The notes: generated from the sequence alone by a model not told the origin. DNA of 64,000 bases from Streptomyces spinosus (GCF_020400655.1 NZ_JAINRC010000010.1:124001-188000); one strand, 5' to 3'. Counted from the stretch's first letter, positions 17,865 to 26,719 are shown. Program-made: numbers and translations.

Positions 17865-19100
17865 ATGACCCAGTCCGCCGACGCCCTGCCCGAGCAGGAC
17901 GCACCGCTCCCACGGTTCCCGATGCGGCGCACCTGTCCGTTCAGCGAGCCGCGCGAGTACGCCGGGATGCGCGCGAACGAGCCCGTCTCGCGTGCCGCGT
18001 TGAAGGTGAACGGCAAGCCGGCCTGGCTGGTCACCCGGCACGAGGACGTCCGGCAGGTGCTGGGCGACAGCCGGGTGAGCTCCAACCTGAAACTGCCGGG
18101 TTACCCGCACCAGTTCCACATCCCCGAGGAGATGCTGGCGCAGGTCCGGCTGATGATGCTCAACATGGACCCGCCGGAGCACACCGCCCAACGGCGCATG
18201 CTGATCCCCGAGTTCACGGCGCGGCGGGTGAAGGAGCTGCGCCCGCGCATCCAGCAGATCGTGGACGAGCACGTCGACGCGATGCTGGCGAAGGGCGGGC
18301 CGGTGGACCTGGTCACCGCGCTCGCGCTGCCGGTGCCGTCCCTGGTCATCTGCGAACTGCTCGGTGTGCCCTACGAGGACCACGCGCAGTTCGAGGAGTG
18401 GTCGGCGGCGATGATGAACCACGACCTGAGCCCGGCGGAGTACGGGGCGGCGGTGCAGGCCCTGGACACGTACCTCGACAAGCTCGTCACCCTCAAGGAG
18501 AACGAGCCGGGCGACGACCTGATCAGCCGGTTCCTGGAGAAGAACCGCACCGAGCAGGTCGCCGACCACGTCGACGTCGTCACGATGGCCCGGCTGATGC
18601 TGGTCGGCGGACACGAGACGACGGCGAACATGATCGCCCTGGGGGTGCTGGCCCTGCTCCAGCACCCCGAGCAGATGGCGGCGCTGCGGGACGACCCCGC
18701 GCTCCTGCCGAACGCCATCGAGGAGCTGCTGCGGGTGTTCTCCATCTCGGACTCCGGCACGGCACGGGTGGCGGTGGCGGACATCGAGGTCGGCGGCGTC
18801 ACCATCCGCGCCGGCGAGGGCATCCTCGCCCTGAACAACGCCGCCAACCACGACGAGTCCGTCTTCCCCGACCCGGGCACCCTCGACATCCGCCGCAAGG
18901 AGGCCCGCAGCCACCTGGCCTTCGGTTACGGCATCCACCAGTGCATCGGCGCCAACCTCGCCCGGGTGGAGCTGGAGACGGTCTACGGCACGCTGCTGCG
19001 CCGCGTCCCGGGACTGCGGCTGGCGGCCGAGCCGGAGGAGCTGCGCTTCAAGGACGACGCCATGGTCTACGGCGTCTACGAACTCCCCGTCACCTGGTGA
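17865..19100 (+). CDS. Cytochrome P450 (second of a tandem pair)
   Basis: A 411-residue paralogue of the preceding P450, starting 58 bp after it. It has GHETT in helix I, EELLR as ExxR and FGYGIHQCIGAN with the heme Cys. The N-terminal block PRFPMRRTCPFSEP mirrors PEFPMRRACPFSPP in the first copy, and both end in YELPVTW. The pair divergence (different B-C region after DSRVS and different C-terminal half details) suggests distinct oxidation sites rather than redundancy, but this is inference. ATG at 17865 follows AAAGGCAGCC with AAAGG at a good distance. Confidence 0.95.
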   Translation: MTQSADALPEQDAPLPRFPMRRTCPFSEPREYAGMRANEPVSRAALKVNGKPAWLVTRHEDVRQVLGDSRVSSNLKLPGYPHQFHIPEEMLAQVRLMMLNMDPPEHTAQRRMLIPEFTARRVKELRPRIQQIVDEHVDAMLAKGGPVDLVTALALPVPSLVICELLGVPYEDHAQFEEWSAAMMNHDLSPAEYGAAVQALDTYLDKLVTLKENEPGDDLISRFLEKNRTEQVADHVDVVTMARLMLVGGHETTANMIALGVLALLQHPEQMAALRDDPALLPNAIEELLRVFSISDSGTARVAVADIEVGGVTIRAGEGILALNNAANHDESVFPDPGTLDIRRKEARSHLAFGYGIHQCIGANLARVELETVYGTLLRRVPGLRLAAEPEELRFKDDAMVYGVYELPVTW

Positions 19101-19126
19101 CGGCCGACCCGAACGGAGTCCCCCTC

Positions 19127-19318
19127 ATGCGTGTCACCGCCGACCGGGACCGGTGCGTGGGCTCGGGCCAGTGCGCGATGCTCAGCCCCGAGGTGTTCGA
19201 CCAGGACGACGACGGCCTCGTGCTGGTGCTGCGGGAGGTGCCGGCCGCGGACCTGGCCGAGGAGGTCCACCAGGCCGCGGACCTGTGCCCGGCGCAGTCG
19301 ATCCGCGTGGACGACTGA
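19127..19318 (+). CDS. Ferredoxin, single [3Fe-4S] type
   Basis: A 63-residue ferredoxin with CVGSGQC (C-x5-C) near residues 10-16 and the distal LCPAQSI cysteine, the three-ligand pattern of a [3Fe-4S] cluster as in ferredoxins paired with Streptomyces P450s. It should pass electrons from a ferredoxin reductase encoded elsewhere to one or both upstream P450s. It starts 26 bp after the second P450; CGGAGTC precedes the ATG. It is the last gene of the operon, followed directly by a strong hairpin. Confidence 0.95.
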   Translation: MRVTADRDRCVGSGQCAMLSPEVFDQDDDGLVLVLREVPAADLAEEVHQAADLCPAQSIRVDD

Positions 19319-19327
19319 ACGTCCGCC

Positions 19328-19394
19328 GGCCGCCGGTACGACGCGGGCCTCGGAGGTGACGGTCACCTCCGAGGCCCGCGTCGTACCGGCGGCC
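19328..19394. terminator. Bidirectional terminator: 33-bp perfect inverted repeat
   Basis: Two 33-bp arms are perfect reverse complements around a single G at 19361 (left arm starts GGCCGCCGGTACGACGCGGG, right arm ends CGTACCGGCGGCC). It sits between convergent genes: 10 bp after the ferredoxin stop and 7 bp beyond the SDR stop. It has no T-tract, as is common in Streptomyces. The inferred role is terminating both operons. Confidence 0.85.
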
Positions 19395-19400
19395 GCTCGT

Positions 19401-20264
19401 TCACGGGGTGGGCCGGGGCCCGGCAAGGGACTCGGCCCGGCCGAGGAAGCGGGGCAGCCACTCCTCGTAGGAGACGCCCGCCAGGAACCCCAGGGCCGCC
19501 TCCGCGTCCTTGCCGACCACCGTGTGCAGCGGCGTGGCGGGGTCGTCGGCGGCGGCGACGACGGCCTCGGCCGCCTCCGCGCAGTCGGCGGCGCCTTCGG
19601 CGACGCGGGTGAGGAACCGGGCCAGCCAGGCGTGGTCCGCGCGGTACGGGTCGTCCCCGGACGGCTCCGCGCCGGTGGCGCCGGCGACGGACCTGCCCTG
19701 GATCCGGGAGGCGAAGCTGCCGGGCTCCAGGCACACCACCCGGATGCCGAAGGGCCGGACCTCCGCGTACAGGGCCTCGCTGAGCGCTCCGAGGGCGGCC
19801 TTGCTCGCCGCGTAGAACCCGCCGTGCGGCACGGCGAACGTCCGCCCGGCGAGGGACGAGACGTTCACGATGACCCCGCTGCCCCGGGCCCGCATGCCGG
19901 GCAGCACGGCGCGGGACACGCGCAGCGGGCCCCAGAGGTTGGTCTCCATCAGCTCCCGCGCCCGGTCGAGCGGCATCGTCTCGACGGGGCCGGTCCGGTC
20001 GACGCCCGCGTTGTTGACCAGCACGTCGACGGGTCCGTGCCGGTCCTGCACCGCGGTGACGGCGGCGGTGACGGACGCGTCGTCGGTGACGTCCAGCCGG
20101 GGGACGTCGAGGGTGAGGTCCTCGGCGCGGGCGCGCCGCAGGAGTTCCTCGGCGCCGGCGGGGTTTCGGACGCAGGCGTGGACGCGGTCACCGCGCCGTG
20201 CGAACGCCAGCGCCGTCTCCAGGCCGATGCCGCTGCTGCACCCGGTGATCAGCACCGACGTCAC
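19401..20264 (-). CDS. Short-chain dehydrogenase/reductase
   Basis: A 287-residue classical SDR. The NAD(P)-binding motif is TGCSSGIG (~residue 8), followed by LVNNAG, a catalytic Ser in NVSS and YAASK with the catalytic Tyr/Lys (~158-162). After the Rossmann core it has a ~90-residue tail. It probably acts as a tailoring oxidoreductase on the macrolactam or on an alcohol/ketone made by the P450s; the substrate is unknown. The GTG start at 20264 overlaps the thioesterase stop by 4 bp (GTGA), so both are co-translated from the regulon promoter at 21073-21117. Confidence 0.9.
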   Translation of the reverse strand: MTSVLITGCSSGIGLETALAFARRGDRVHACVRNPAGAEELLRRARAEDLTLDVPRLDVTDDASVTAAVTAVQDRHGPVDVLVNNAGVDRTGPVETMPLDRARELMETNLWGPLRVSRAVLPGMRARGSGVIVNVSSLAGRTFAVPHGGFYAASKAALGALSEALYAEVRPFGIRVVCLEPGSFASRIQGRSVAGATGAEPSGDDPYRADHAWLARFLTRVAEGAADCAEAAEAVVAAADDPATPLHTVVGKDAEAALGFLAGVSYEEWLPRFLGRAESLAGPRPTP

Positions 20265-21016
20265 GAGCGCACCGCCCACTTCGCCAGCAGCCCGAGGACG
20301 TCCTCGGCGTGCGCCGTCAGGTAGAAGTGCCCGCCCGCGAACACGTGGAACTCGGACGCCGTGTCCGTGTGGCGGGACCAGGCGCGGGCCTCGTCCACGG
20401 TGACCTTGGGGTCGTCGTCGCCGACCAGGCTGACGATGGGGCAGGCGAGGTTGGGGCCCGGTTCGTAGGTGTAGGTCTCGGCCGCTCGGTAGTCGGCGCG
20501 GATCGCGGGCAGGGCCATGCGGATCAGTTCCTCGTCGTCGAGGATCGACGCGTCCGTGCCGCTCAGCGCGCGCATCTCCTCGATGAGTCCGTCGTCGTCG
20601 CGCAGGTGGACCGTCTCGTGGCGCGGGCAGGAGGGGGCCCGCCGGGCGGAGGCGAACAGCGCGCGCGGGACGATGCCGTGGTCGCGTTCCAGCCGGCGGG
20701 CGACCTCGAAGCCGAGGGTGGCGCCCATGCTGTGGCCGAAGAGGACCAGGGGGCGGTCCGCCCAGGGCAGCAGGACGGCGGTGACCTGGTCGGCGAGTTC
20801 GCCGATGCTCGTGGCACACGGCTCGCCACGGCGGTCCTGGCGTCCCGGGTACTGCACGGCGAGCACGTCCACGGAGGCCGGCATCTTCGCCGAGACCGGG
20901 TGGTAGAAGGTCGCCGAGCCGCCCGCGTGGGGCAGGCACACCAGCCTGGCCGCCGCGTCCGGGCGGGGATGGTAGCGGCGGATCCAGAGGCTGTCCTGCT
21001 CGGTGAGCGTGGTCAT
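20261..21016 (-). CDS. Type II thioesterase (editing)
   Basis: A 251-residue free-standing thioesterase. It has LPHAGGSA near the N-terminus, the nucleophile motif GHSMGA (~residue 94), an Asp in the GDDDPKV region and the catalytic His in GGHFYL. Such enzymes clear aberrant acyl groups from PKS carrier proteins. Cyclisation is left to the TE domain fused to the last PKS. It is the first gene of a two-gene operon with the SDR. Confidence 0.93.
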   Translation of the reverse strand: MTTLTEQDSLWIRRYHPRPDAAARLVCLPHAGGSATFYHPVSAKMPASVDVLAVQYPGRQDRRGEPCATSIGELADQVTAVLLPWADRPLVLFGHSMGATLGFEVARRLERDHGIVPRALFASARRAPSCPRHETVHLRDDDGLIEEMRALSGTDASILDDEELIRMALPAIRADYRAAETYTYEPGPNLACPIVSLVGDDDPKVTVDEARAWSRHTDTASEFHVFAGGHFYLTAHAEDVLGLLAKWAVRS

Positions 21017-21072
21017 GGGGGCGGGCGTTCCCTTCCTGGGCTGCGGCGCTCGGCGCGGGGCGGTGCCCCAGC

Positions 21073-21117
21073 AGTCTCACGCCCGGGGTGGGGGCGGACC
21101 ACCCCTACCCGCCCCAA
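21073..21117 (-). promoter_or_regulatory. Promoter/operator of the thioesterase-SDR operon (regulon site 5)
   Basis: Minus strand: TTGGGG (21117-21112), four bases, TAGGGG (21107-21102), 23 bases, then GAGACT (21078-21073). One half-site is degenerate and the -10-like hexamer is poor, so this is one of the weaker members, but spacing and orientation are exactly those of the others. The leader is ~50 nt. Confidence 0.5.
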
Positions 21118-21126
21118 CCGGCCCGC

Positions 21127-21771
21127 TCAGGCGTTGAGGTAGGCCAGCACGGCGAGCACCCGGCGGTTGCTGTCGCTCGACGGCGGCAGCATCAGCTTGG
21201 TGAAGATGTTGGAGATGTGCTTCGCCGCCGCTCCCTCGGTGATGGTGAGCCGCTGGGCGATCGCCGTGTTGGAGCAGCCCTCCGCCATCAGCTCCAGCAC
21301 CTCGCGCTCGCGGGCGGTGAGCGCGGCGAGGGGCTCGTCCCGGGAGTGACTGGTCATCAGCTGGGCGACGACGGCGGTGTCCATGGCGGTACCGCCGGCC
21401 GCGACGCGGCGCACGGCGTCGATGAACTGCTCGTCGTCCAGCACGCTGTCCTTGAGCAGGTAGCCGATGCCGCCGGTGCCGTCGGCCAGCAGTTCCCGGG
21501 CGTACATCTGCTCGACGTGCTGGGAGAGGACGAGGATCGGCAGGCCGGGCTGCTCCCGGCGGGCGCGCAGGGCGGCCTGGAGGCCCTCGGTGGTGAAGGT
21601 GGGCGGCAGCCGTACGTCGACGATGGCGATGTCGGGCCGGTGCTCGGTGATCGCGGCGGCGAGGTCGGTGCCGTTGTCGACGGCGGCGACCACCTCGACG
21701 TCGTACGCCTCCAGCAGCTGGATGATCCCCTGCCTCAGGAGGAAGAGGTCTTCGGCGAGGACAACGCGCAC
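21127..21771 (-). CDS. NarL/FixJ-type response regulator
   Basis: A 214-residue response regulator. The receiver domain has acidic residues at EDLF (7-8), phospho-acceptor Asp ~52 in IVDVRLPP and the conserved Lys in LLKDSV (~110). A LuxR-type helix-turn-helix follows (LTAREREVLELMAEG, ~150-205). It overlaps the end of the histidine kinase gene by 37 bp, so the two form a cognate pair. The nearby ABC transporter is its most likely target. It lacks the large ATPase domain of pathway-specific LAL activators. Confidence 0.95.
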   Translation of the reverse strand: MRVVLAEDLFLLRQGIIQLLEAYDVEVVAAVDNGTDLAAAITEHRPDIAIVDVRLPPTFTTEGLQAALRARREQPGLPILVLSQHVEQMYARELLADGTGGIGYLLKDSVLDDEQFIDAVRRVAAGGTAMDTAVVAQLMTSHSRDEPLAALTAREREVLELMAEGCSNTAIAQRLTITEGAAAKHISNIFTKLMLPPSSDSNRRVLAVLAYLNA

Positions 21772-23123
21772 GGCAACTCCATCTTCATCACGGTCGGACC
21801 GCCCGGTGGACTGTCGATCTCCAGGACCCCGTCAAAGGATGCCAGCCGCCGTCGGATGCCCGCGAGCCCGCTCCCGGCCGACGCGTCGGCGCCGCCGCGG
21901 CCGTCGTCGGTGACCCGGGCGTGCAGCACGTCCTCCTCGCGCCAGGCGACGACCTCAACGCGCCGGGCGTCGGCGTGCTTGAGTGCGTTGGCGAGCAGCT
22001 CGGACACCGCGAAGTACACGGCGGACTCGACCGGGTCGGGCAGTCGGCCGGGCAGGTCCACCACCACGGTGACGTGCAGCGGGCTGGCCAGGCCCAGGGC
22101 GCGCAGGGCGTCGGGCAGGCCCCGTTCGGCGAGGACCGGCGGGTGGATGCCGTGGACCAGGTCGCGCAGTTCGCGCAGCGCCTGCACCGACGAGGTGCGG
22201 GCCTGCCGCAGCAGCCGCCGGGCCTCCTCCGGGTCCTGGTTCATCTTGCGGTCCACGGCGCCGAGTTGGAGGCCGAGGCTGACGAGCCGGGCCTGGGCTC
22301 CGTCGTGCAGGTCGCGTTCGATGCGGCGCAGTTCGGCGGCCTGGATGTCCAGCGCGCCGGAGCGTGTCTCGGACAGGTGCTGGACACGGGAGGCCAGTTG
22401 GGACTGGCGGGTGGGGCCGAGCAGCAGGCGGACGAAGTGGGCGTACCCCTTGAGGACGAGCGGGCCGAGGAACACCCAGCCGGTGAGCACGACGAGAGCG
22501 AGCAGGGCCGCGGCGAGCGCGGCCGGCCAGCTGTCGACGGTGACGAAGGAGTACCAGCGGCCATGTCCGTCCTCAGCGAGGGGCCGCCACAGGCCGCAGG
22601 CGAGGAACAGCCCCTCCCCCGCGTAGTACAGCAGCGCGGCCGGGACGAACCCGGCCAGCCCGACGAGGCAGTTGAGGAGCAGCCACAGCAGGTCCCGCCA
22701 GGTCGCGGGGTCGGCGAGGATCCACTTGCAGCGCCGCGTCCAGCCGACGATGTCCTTCTCGATCTCCTCCGGCTCGGGCCGGTAGGGCCGCTCCACCGGG
22801 ACGCCGGAACGGGCAGCGGCCCGCCGATTGAGGTCGCACAGCCATCGCACGGCCCGGGTGAGGTAGGGCAGCGCGAGGAAGCCGATCCCGATGAGGCACA
22901 GGACGATGAAGTAGGTGGTGGTGACGAACAGGACGACCGACAGCAGCGCTCCGGAGGCGATGGCCACGCCGACCAGGGTGTCCACGGTGGCGCGGCCGAG
23001 CCGGCCGCGCCACGTGACCGGCACAGTCTTCATGTCCTCATGCTCCCATTCCCGGCCGCCGGTCACGGAGGGGCCGCCCCCGCCCGGGGGAAGCGGGGAC
23101 GGCCCGGCCAGGGAGTGACTCAC
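21735..23123 (-). CDS. Sensor histidine kinase (HisKA_3/NarX type)
   Basis: A 462-residue membrane kinase. There is a hydrophobic hairpin at ~45-95 and further segments near 150-190 and 205-235. The dimerisation/phospho-acceptor motif is ERDLHDGAQARLV (His ~285), and the HATPase has ELLANALKHA (N box) and DDGRGG (D box). It partners with the response regulator just downstream. GTG at 23123 overlaps the permease stop by 4 bp (GTGA); an internal ATG at 23033, after a Pro/Gly-rich stretch and with GAGG nearby, is a credible alternative start. The signal is unknown; kinases linked to FtsX-type permeases often sense antimicrobials or envelope stress. Confidence 0.93.
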   Translation of the reverse strand: MSHSLAGPSPLPPGGGGPSVTGGREWEHEDMKTVPVTWRGRLGRATVDTLVGVAIASGALLSVVLFVTTTYFIVLCLIGIGFLALPYLTRAVRWLCDLNRRAAARSGVPVERPYRPEPEEIEKDIVGWTRRCKWILADPATWRDLLWLLLNCLVGLAGFVPAALLYYAGEGLFLACGLWRPLAEDGHGRWYSFVTVDSWPAALAAALLALVVLTGWVFLGPLVLKGYAHFVRLLLGPTRQSQLASRVQHLSETRSGALDIQAAELRRIERDLHDGAQARLVSLGLQLGAVDRKMNQDPEEARRLLRQARTSSVQALRELRDLVHGIHPPVLAERGLPDALRALGLASPLHVTVVVDLPGRLPDPVESAVYFAVSELLANALKHADARRVEVVAWREEDVLHARVTDDGRGGADASAGSGLAGIRRRLASFDGVLEIDSPPGGPTVMKMELPCALSSPKTSSS

Positions 23124-25630
23124 GCGGCCTTCACCGTCTCGACGGCGGGGCTGCGCATGCCGCGCCAGGACGGCAGCAGCGTGGCGCCGAAGACCAGCAG
23201 CAGCGATCCGCCGACGATGGCGAGGTAGATGCCGATGGATCCGGAGGGCAGGTAGGAGTCGCTCTTGACGAGGCTGTAGGGGACGATGGTGGTCGCGGAG
23301 GCGACGGTGCCGAGGACGGTGGCGACGACGCCGGTCAGCAAGCCCTCGACGGTCAGCATGCCGAGCACCTGGGCGCGGGTGGCGCCGGTGAGCCGCTGGA
23401 GGCCGAACTCCGCGCGCCGTTTCCGGGTGACGGACACCAGGGTGTTGACGACGGTGATCGCGGCGTACCCGACGATCATGGCGACGATGGTGTAGTTGGC
23501 GGAGACCAGGATCTGCTGGATCTGGTTGTTCCGGCCGGCCAGCGAGGAGCTGTCGTCCAGTTCGGTGCCCGGCACGGCGGCGGCCAGCGCGGCGAGGCGT
23601 TCGTGGACGCCGGCGCCGGCGCCGCGCGCGGTGCGGACGAGGATCTGGTGCGGCAGCCCGTCACCGGTGTGCGGCGCGAGGGTGGCCGCGGGCAGCGTCA
23701 GGTACTCCTGCTTGGGGTTGTCGCGGTAGAGGGCCACGACGGTGGGGCGTACGGCGGTGCCGTCCCCGAGGTGCATCGGCAGCCGCTCGCCGACCTTCAC
23801 CCCGTACTCCCGGGCCTTCTTGTCGGACAGGGCCACGGTGTCGCCGCGCAGGCCGGTGAGGGAGCCGGCGACGACGGGCAGGTCCAGGCTCTGCCGCACG
23901 CCGTCGGCGGAGACGCCGCGCAGGTCGACCTGGTCCGGGCCGCCGGCGCGGTCCACGAAGCCGCGGCTGGTGACGAACTCGGAGGCAGCGGCCACCCCGG
24001 GCGTGTCGCGCACCCGGTCGACGACGCCGGGCGCGAATCCGCCGGTCGTGGAGTCGAGGACGTAGTCGGCGAGGATGTTGCGGTCGTAGGAGGTCCGGGA
24101 GACGTGGTCCTCGGTGGACTGCATGTACAGGGTGCCGGTGGCGATGCCGATGAGCAGGACGATGGGCGCGACCGCGCCCGCCATGCGGACGTTGGCGGTG
24201 GCGGCGTTGCGCAGCGCCAGCCGGCCGGAGAGCCCGGAGAACGCCCGTACCGGCAGGCGGAGCAGCGCGACCATGACCTTGGTGATGCCGGGGGCGAGCA
24301 GGGCGAGGCCGATGCAGAACAGCACGGAGGCGGGCCCGGCGGTGCTGGCGAGGGTGGGGCCGTCGTCCATGACGGTGGCGGTGGCGACGGCCAGGCCGAT
24401 GCCGTTGGCGAGGAAGAACAGCGCGAGCAGCAGCCGCGGCACGCTGAACCAGCGGGTGCCGGCGGTGGATTCGGCCAGCGCGGCGACGGGTTCGGTGCGG
24501 GCGGCGCGCCGTCCGGCGAACCGGGTGGCGCCGGCCGCGGCGAGCACGGTGACGACGGCTCCGACGGCCATCGGCATCCATCCGGCGTGGTAGACGATCG
24601 CCGACGACACCACGCCGCTGGATGTCAGCACCCCGAACAGCAGCCGTCCGATGGCGTAGCCGGGCAGCAGGGCGAGCAGCACGGAGCCCACCGACAGCAC
24701 GGCCGTCTCGGCGAGGATCATGCGGCGCAGCTGGTGCGGGGTGGAGCCGACGGCGCGCAGCAGGGCCATCTCGCGGGCGCGCTGCTGGAGGGAGAGGCCG
24801 AGGGTGGACGCGACGCCGAACATGACGATCAGGACGACGGAGGAGCCGAAGACGGCCGCGAGGATGACGACGGTGCGCTGGCTGGCCAGGGTGCCGGGCA
24901 GTTCGGCCAGTCCCCGGCGTTCGCCGGTCAGCACCTCGGCGCGGTCGCCGACCTCGGCGCGCACCGCGTCCGCGACCGCGGTGACCCGCGTGCCGGGGTC
25001 GGGCAGCACGCCGACGGAGTCGATCCGGCCGCCGGCGAGGGTGCGGGCCTCGTCGTCCGTGAAGAACACGGCGGCGTCGGGGTTGCGGTCGCCGTGCTGC
25101 TCGGCGATGCCGCTGACCAGGAACCGCCGGGCCGTGCCCTGGACGACGATGTCGACGGCGGACCCCGGGCGCGCGCCGGCGCGCCGGGCGAGGTCCGCGT
25201 CGAGGACGACCTCGCCGCCGGCGACGGGGGTTTTACCGGCGGCGAGGGTATAGGGGGTGAGCCGGGCGGAGGCCCAGCCGTGGCCGTACGAGGCGGACTT
25301 GCCGGTCACCGGCTTGCCGTCCTTGAGGACGGTGGCCGGGACGGACACGTCGCCGACGGCGGTGCGGACGCCCTGGACCCGGGCGACCTCGCCGACGAGG
25401 CGGGGGTCGATGCGGTGACGTTCGGTCAGGGCGGTGGCGTCGTAGGTCTGTTCTCCGGTGACGACGACCGGTGCGCCGTCCAGGCGCTGGGGTTCGGCGG
25501 CCATGCGGACGCCCGTCTCCATCAGGCCGCCGCAGCCGATGACGATGGCGGCGCCGAGGAACATGGCGAGGAAGGTCGCGATGAAGCTCGTCCGGCGGAA
25601 CTTCAGGGTGCGCAGTGCCAGGCGCCACAT
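23120..25630 (-). CDS. ABC transporter permease, FtsX/MacB family
   Basis: An 836-residue integral membrane protein with two FtsX repeats. It has an N-terminal TM helix (~15-35) and a large extracellular domain (~50-240), three TM helices (~250-390), a central pair (~395-460), a second extracellular domain (~500-690) and three C-terminal TM helices. This is the usual ten-TM actinobacterial arrangement. With the ATPase it likely exports or handles a lipophilic compound or envelope-acting molecule; export of the macrolactam or self-protection is possible but unproven. ATG at 25630 shares a base with the ATPase stop (TGATG). Confidence 0.93.
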   Translation of the reverse strand: MWRLALRTLKFRRTSFIATFLAMFLGAAIVIGCGGLMETGVRMAAEPQRLDGAPVVVTGEQTYDATALTERHRIDPRLVGEVARVQGVRTAVGDVSVPATVLKDGKPVTGKSASYGHGWASARLTPYTLAAGKTPVAGGEVVLDADLARRAGARPGSAVDIVVQGTARRFLVSGIAEQHGDRNPDAAVFFTDDEARTLAGGRIDSVGVLPDPGTRVTAVADAVRAEVGDRAEVLTGERRGLAELPGTLASQRTVVILAAVFGSSVVLIVMFGVASTLGLSLQQRAREMALLRAVGSTPHQLRRMILAETAVLSVGSVLLALLPGYAIGRLLFGVLTSSGVVSSAIVYHAGWMPMAVGAVVTVLAAAGATRFAGRRAARTEPVAALAESTAGTRWFSVPRLLLALFFLANGIGLAVATATVMDDGPTLASTAGPASVLFCIGLALLAPGITKVMVALLRLPVRAFSGLSGRLALRNAATANVRMAGAVAPIVLLIGIATGTLYMQSTEDHVSRTSYDRNILADYVLDSTTGGFAPGVVDRVRDTPGVAAASEFVTSRGFVDRAGGPDQVDLRGVSADGVRQSLDLPVVAGSLTGLRGDTVALSDKKAREYGVKVGERLPMHLGDGTAVRPTVVALYRDNPKQEYLTLPAATLAPHTGDGLPHQILVRTARGAGAGVHERLAALAAAVPGTELDDSSSLAGRNNQIQQILVSANYTIVAMIVGYAAITVVNTLVSVTRKRRAEFGLQRLTGATRAQVLGMLTVEGLLTGVVATVLGTVASATTIVPYSLVKSDSYLPSGSIGIYLAIVGGSLLLVFGATLLPSWRGMRSPAVETVKAA

Positions 25631-26433
25631 CAGTACCGACCTCCCGAGGGCTGCGCGGTGCCCTGCCGGTGGGTGTCGTCCTCCCAGGCGCCGAGCCGGG
25701 TCATCCGGGCGGCGACGGCGTCGGCCGTCGGCCGGAGCAGTTCACCGGCGAAGGCGCCGTCGGCGAGGAAGACCACGCGGTCGGCGTAGGAGGCGGCCAC
25801 CGGGTCGTGGGTGACCATGACCAGCGTCTGGCGGGCGGTGTCGACGGACTCGCGCAGCAGGCCGAGCACGGAGGCGGCGGTGCGGGTGTCCAGGGCGCCG
25901 GTGGGCTCGTCGGCGAAGACCACGGCGGGGCGGGTCACCAGGGCGCGGGCGATGGCGACGCGCTGCTGCTGCCCGCCGGAGAGCTGGGAGGGCAGGTGGC
26001 CGAGCCGCTCGGCCAGGCCCACGCGCTGCACGACGGTGCGGATCAGGTTCCTGTCGGGCCGCTGTCCGGCCAGTTGCAGCGGCAGGGTGATGTTCTGCAT
26101 GACGGTGAGCGCGGGCAGCAGGTTGAAGGACTGGAAGATGAAGCCGATCCGGTCGCGGCGCAGCTTGGTCAGCCGGGTGTCGTCCAGGCCGGCGAGGTCG
26201 GTGCCGCCGACGGTGACCGTGCCGGAGGTGGGCTGGACCAGTCCCGCGGCGCAGTGCAGGAAGGTGCTCTTGCCCGATCCGGACGGCCCCATGACGGCGG
26301 TGAAGGTGCCGTCGGCGAAGCTCATGGTGAGCCCGCGGAGCGCGGCCACCTGGCTGTCTCCTCGGCCATAGGTCTTCGACACGGCGTCCAGCCGTACCGC
26401 CTCCGTCCGGCGGAGGTCGTGTGAAGTGTGCAC
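25630..26433 (-). CDS. ABC transporter ATP-binding protein, LolD/MacB type
   Basis: A 267-residue ATPase. Walker A is GPSGSGKST (~residue 48), followed by a Q-loop (FIFQSFNLLP), signature LSGGQQQR, Walker B VVFADEP and the switch His in MVTHDP. It forms the transporter with the downstream FtsX-type permease. GTG at 26433 is preceded by AGGGGAG. It is the first gene of a four-gene transport/two-component operon. Confidence 0.95.
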   Translation of the reverse strand: MHTSHDLRRTEAVRLDAVSKTYGRGDSQVAALRGLTMSFADGTFTAVMGPSGSGKSTFLHCAAGLVQPTSGTVTVGGTDLAGLDDTRLTKLRRDRIGFIFQSFNLLPALTVMQNITLPLQLAGQRPDRNLIRTVVQRVGLAERLGHLPSQLSGGQQQRVAIARALVTRPAVVFADEPTGALDTRTAASVLGLLRESVDTARQTLVMVTHDPVAASYADRVVFLADGAFAGELLRPTADAVAARMTRLGAWEDDTHRQGTAQPSGGRY

Positions 26434-26525
26434 GGGGCTCCCCTACGAGATGTCGCTTCTCACGCGGTGTCTGCGGACCAGATTAGGAACGCCGGCCCCG
26501 CGGCACATTGGCATTGTCCGGCCAG

Positions 26526-26553
26526 TTCGAGGTAGAGGTTTCTCTACCTCGAA
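26526..26553. promoter_or_regulatory. 28-bp perfect palindrome, candidate operator
   Basis: The arms TTCGAGGTAGAG and CTCTACCTCGAA flank GTTT. It sits in the 286-bp divergent region between the transporter/two-component operon (start 26433) and the PqqD-like gene (start 26720), about 95 bp and 165 bp upstream of each. It is unlike the TAGGGG sites. It could bind the encoded response regulator or an unlinked repressor. A TAATCT-like -10 for the minus operon lies near 26480-26485. Confidence 0.6.
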
Positions 26554-26719
26554 GCGGCAGGTTCCGACGGGTGTACACCACCTTTGTGCAGCGATGCCAT
26601 CACCCTTGTCCGCATATTTGACTCCCCTTCGAAAGGGCCGGTTGCCACCCGTGTCCCGAGGCTTGCGCACGGGTAACGTCGAAACCGTCCGCAGAAATCC
26701 ACGGAAGATGGGAAGTCCC

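Noticed and set aside
26439..26446. Single TAGGGG before the ABC transporter ATPase
   Set aside because: Only one half-site, no 10-bp partner and no correctly spaced -10; the AGGGGAG is better explained as the ribosome binding site of the GTG at 26433.
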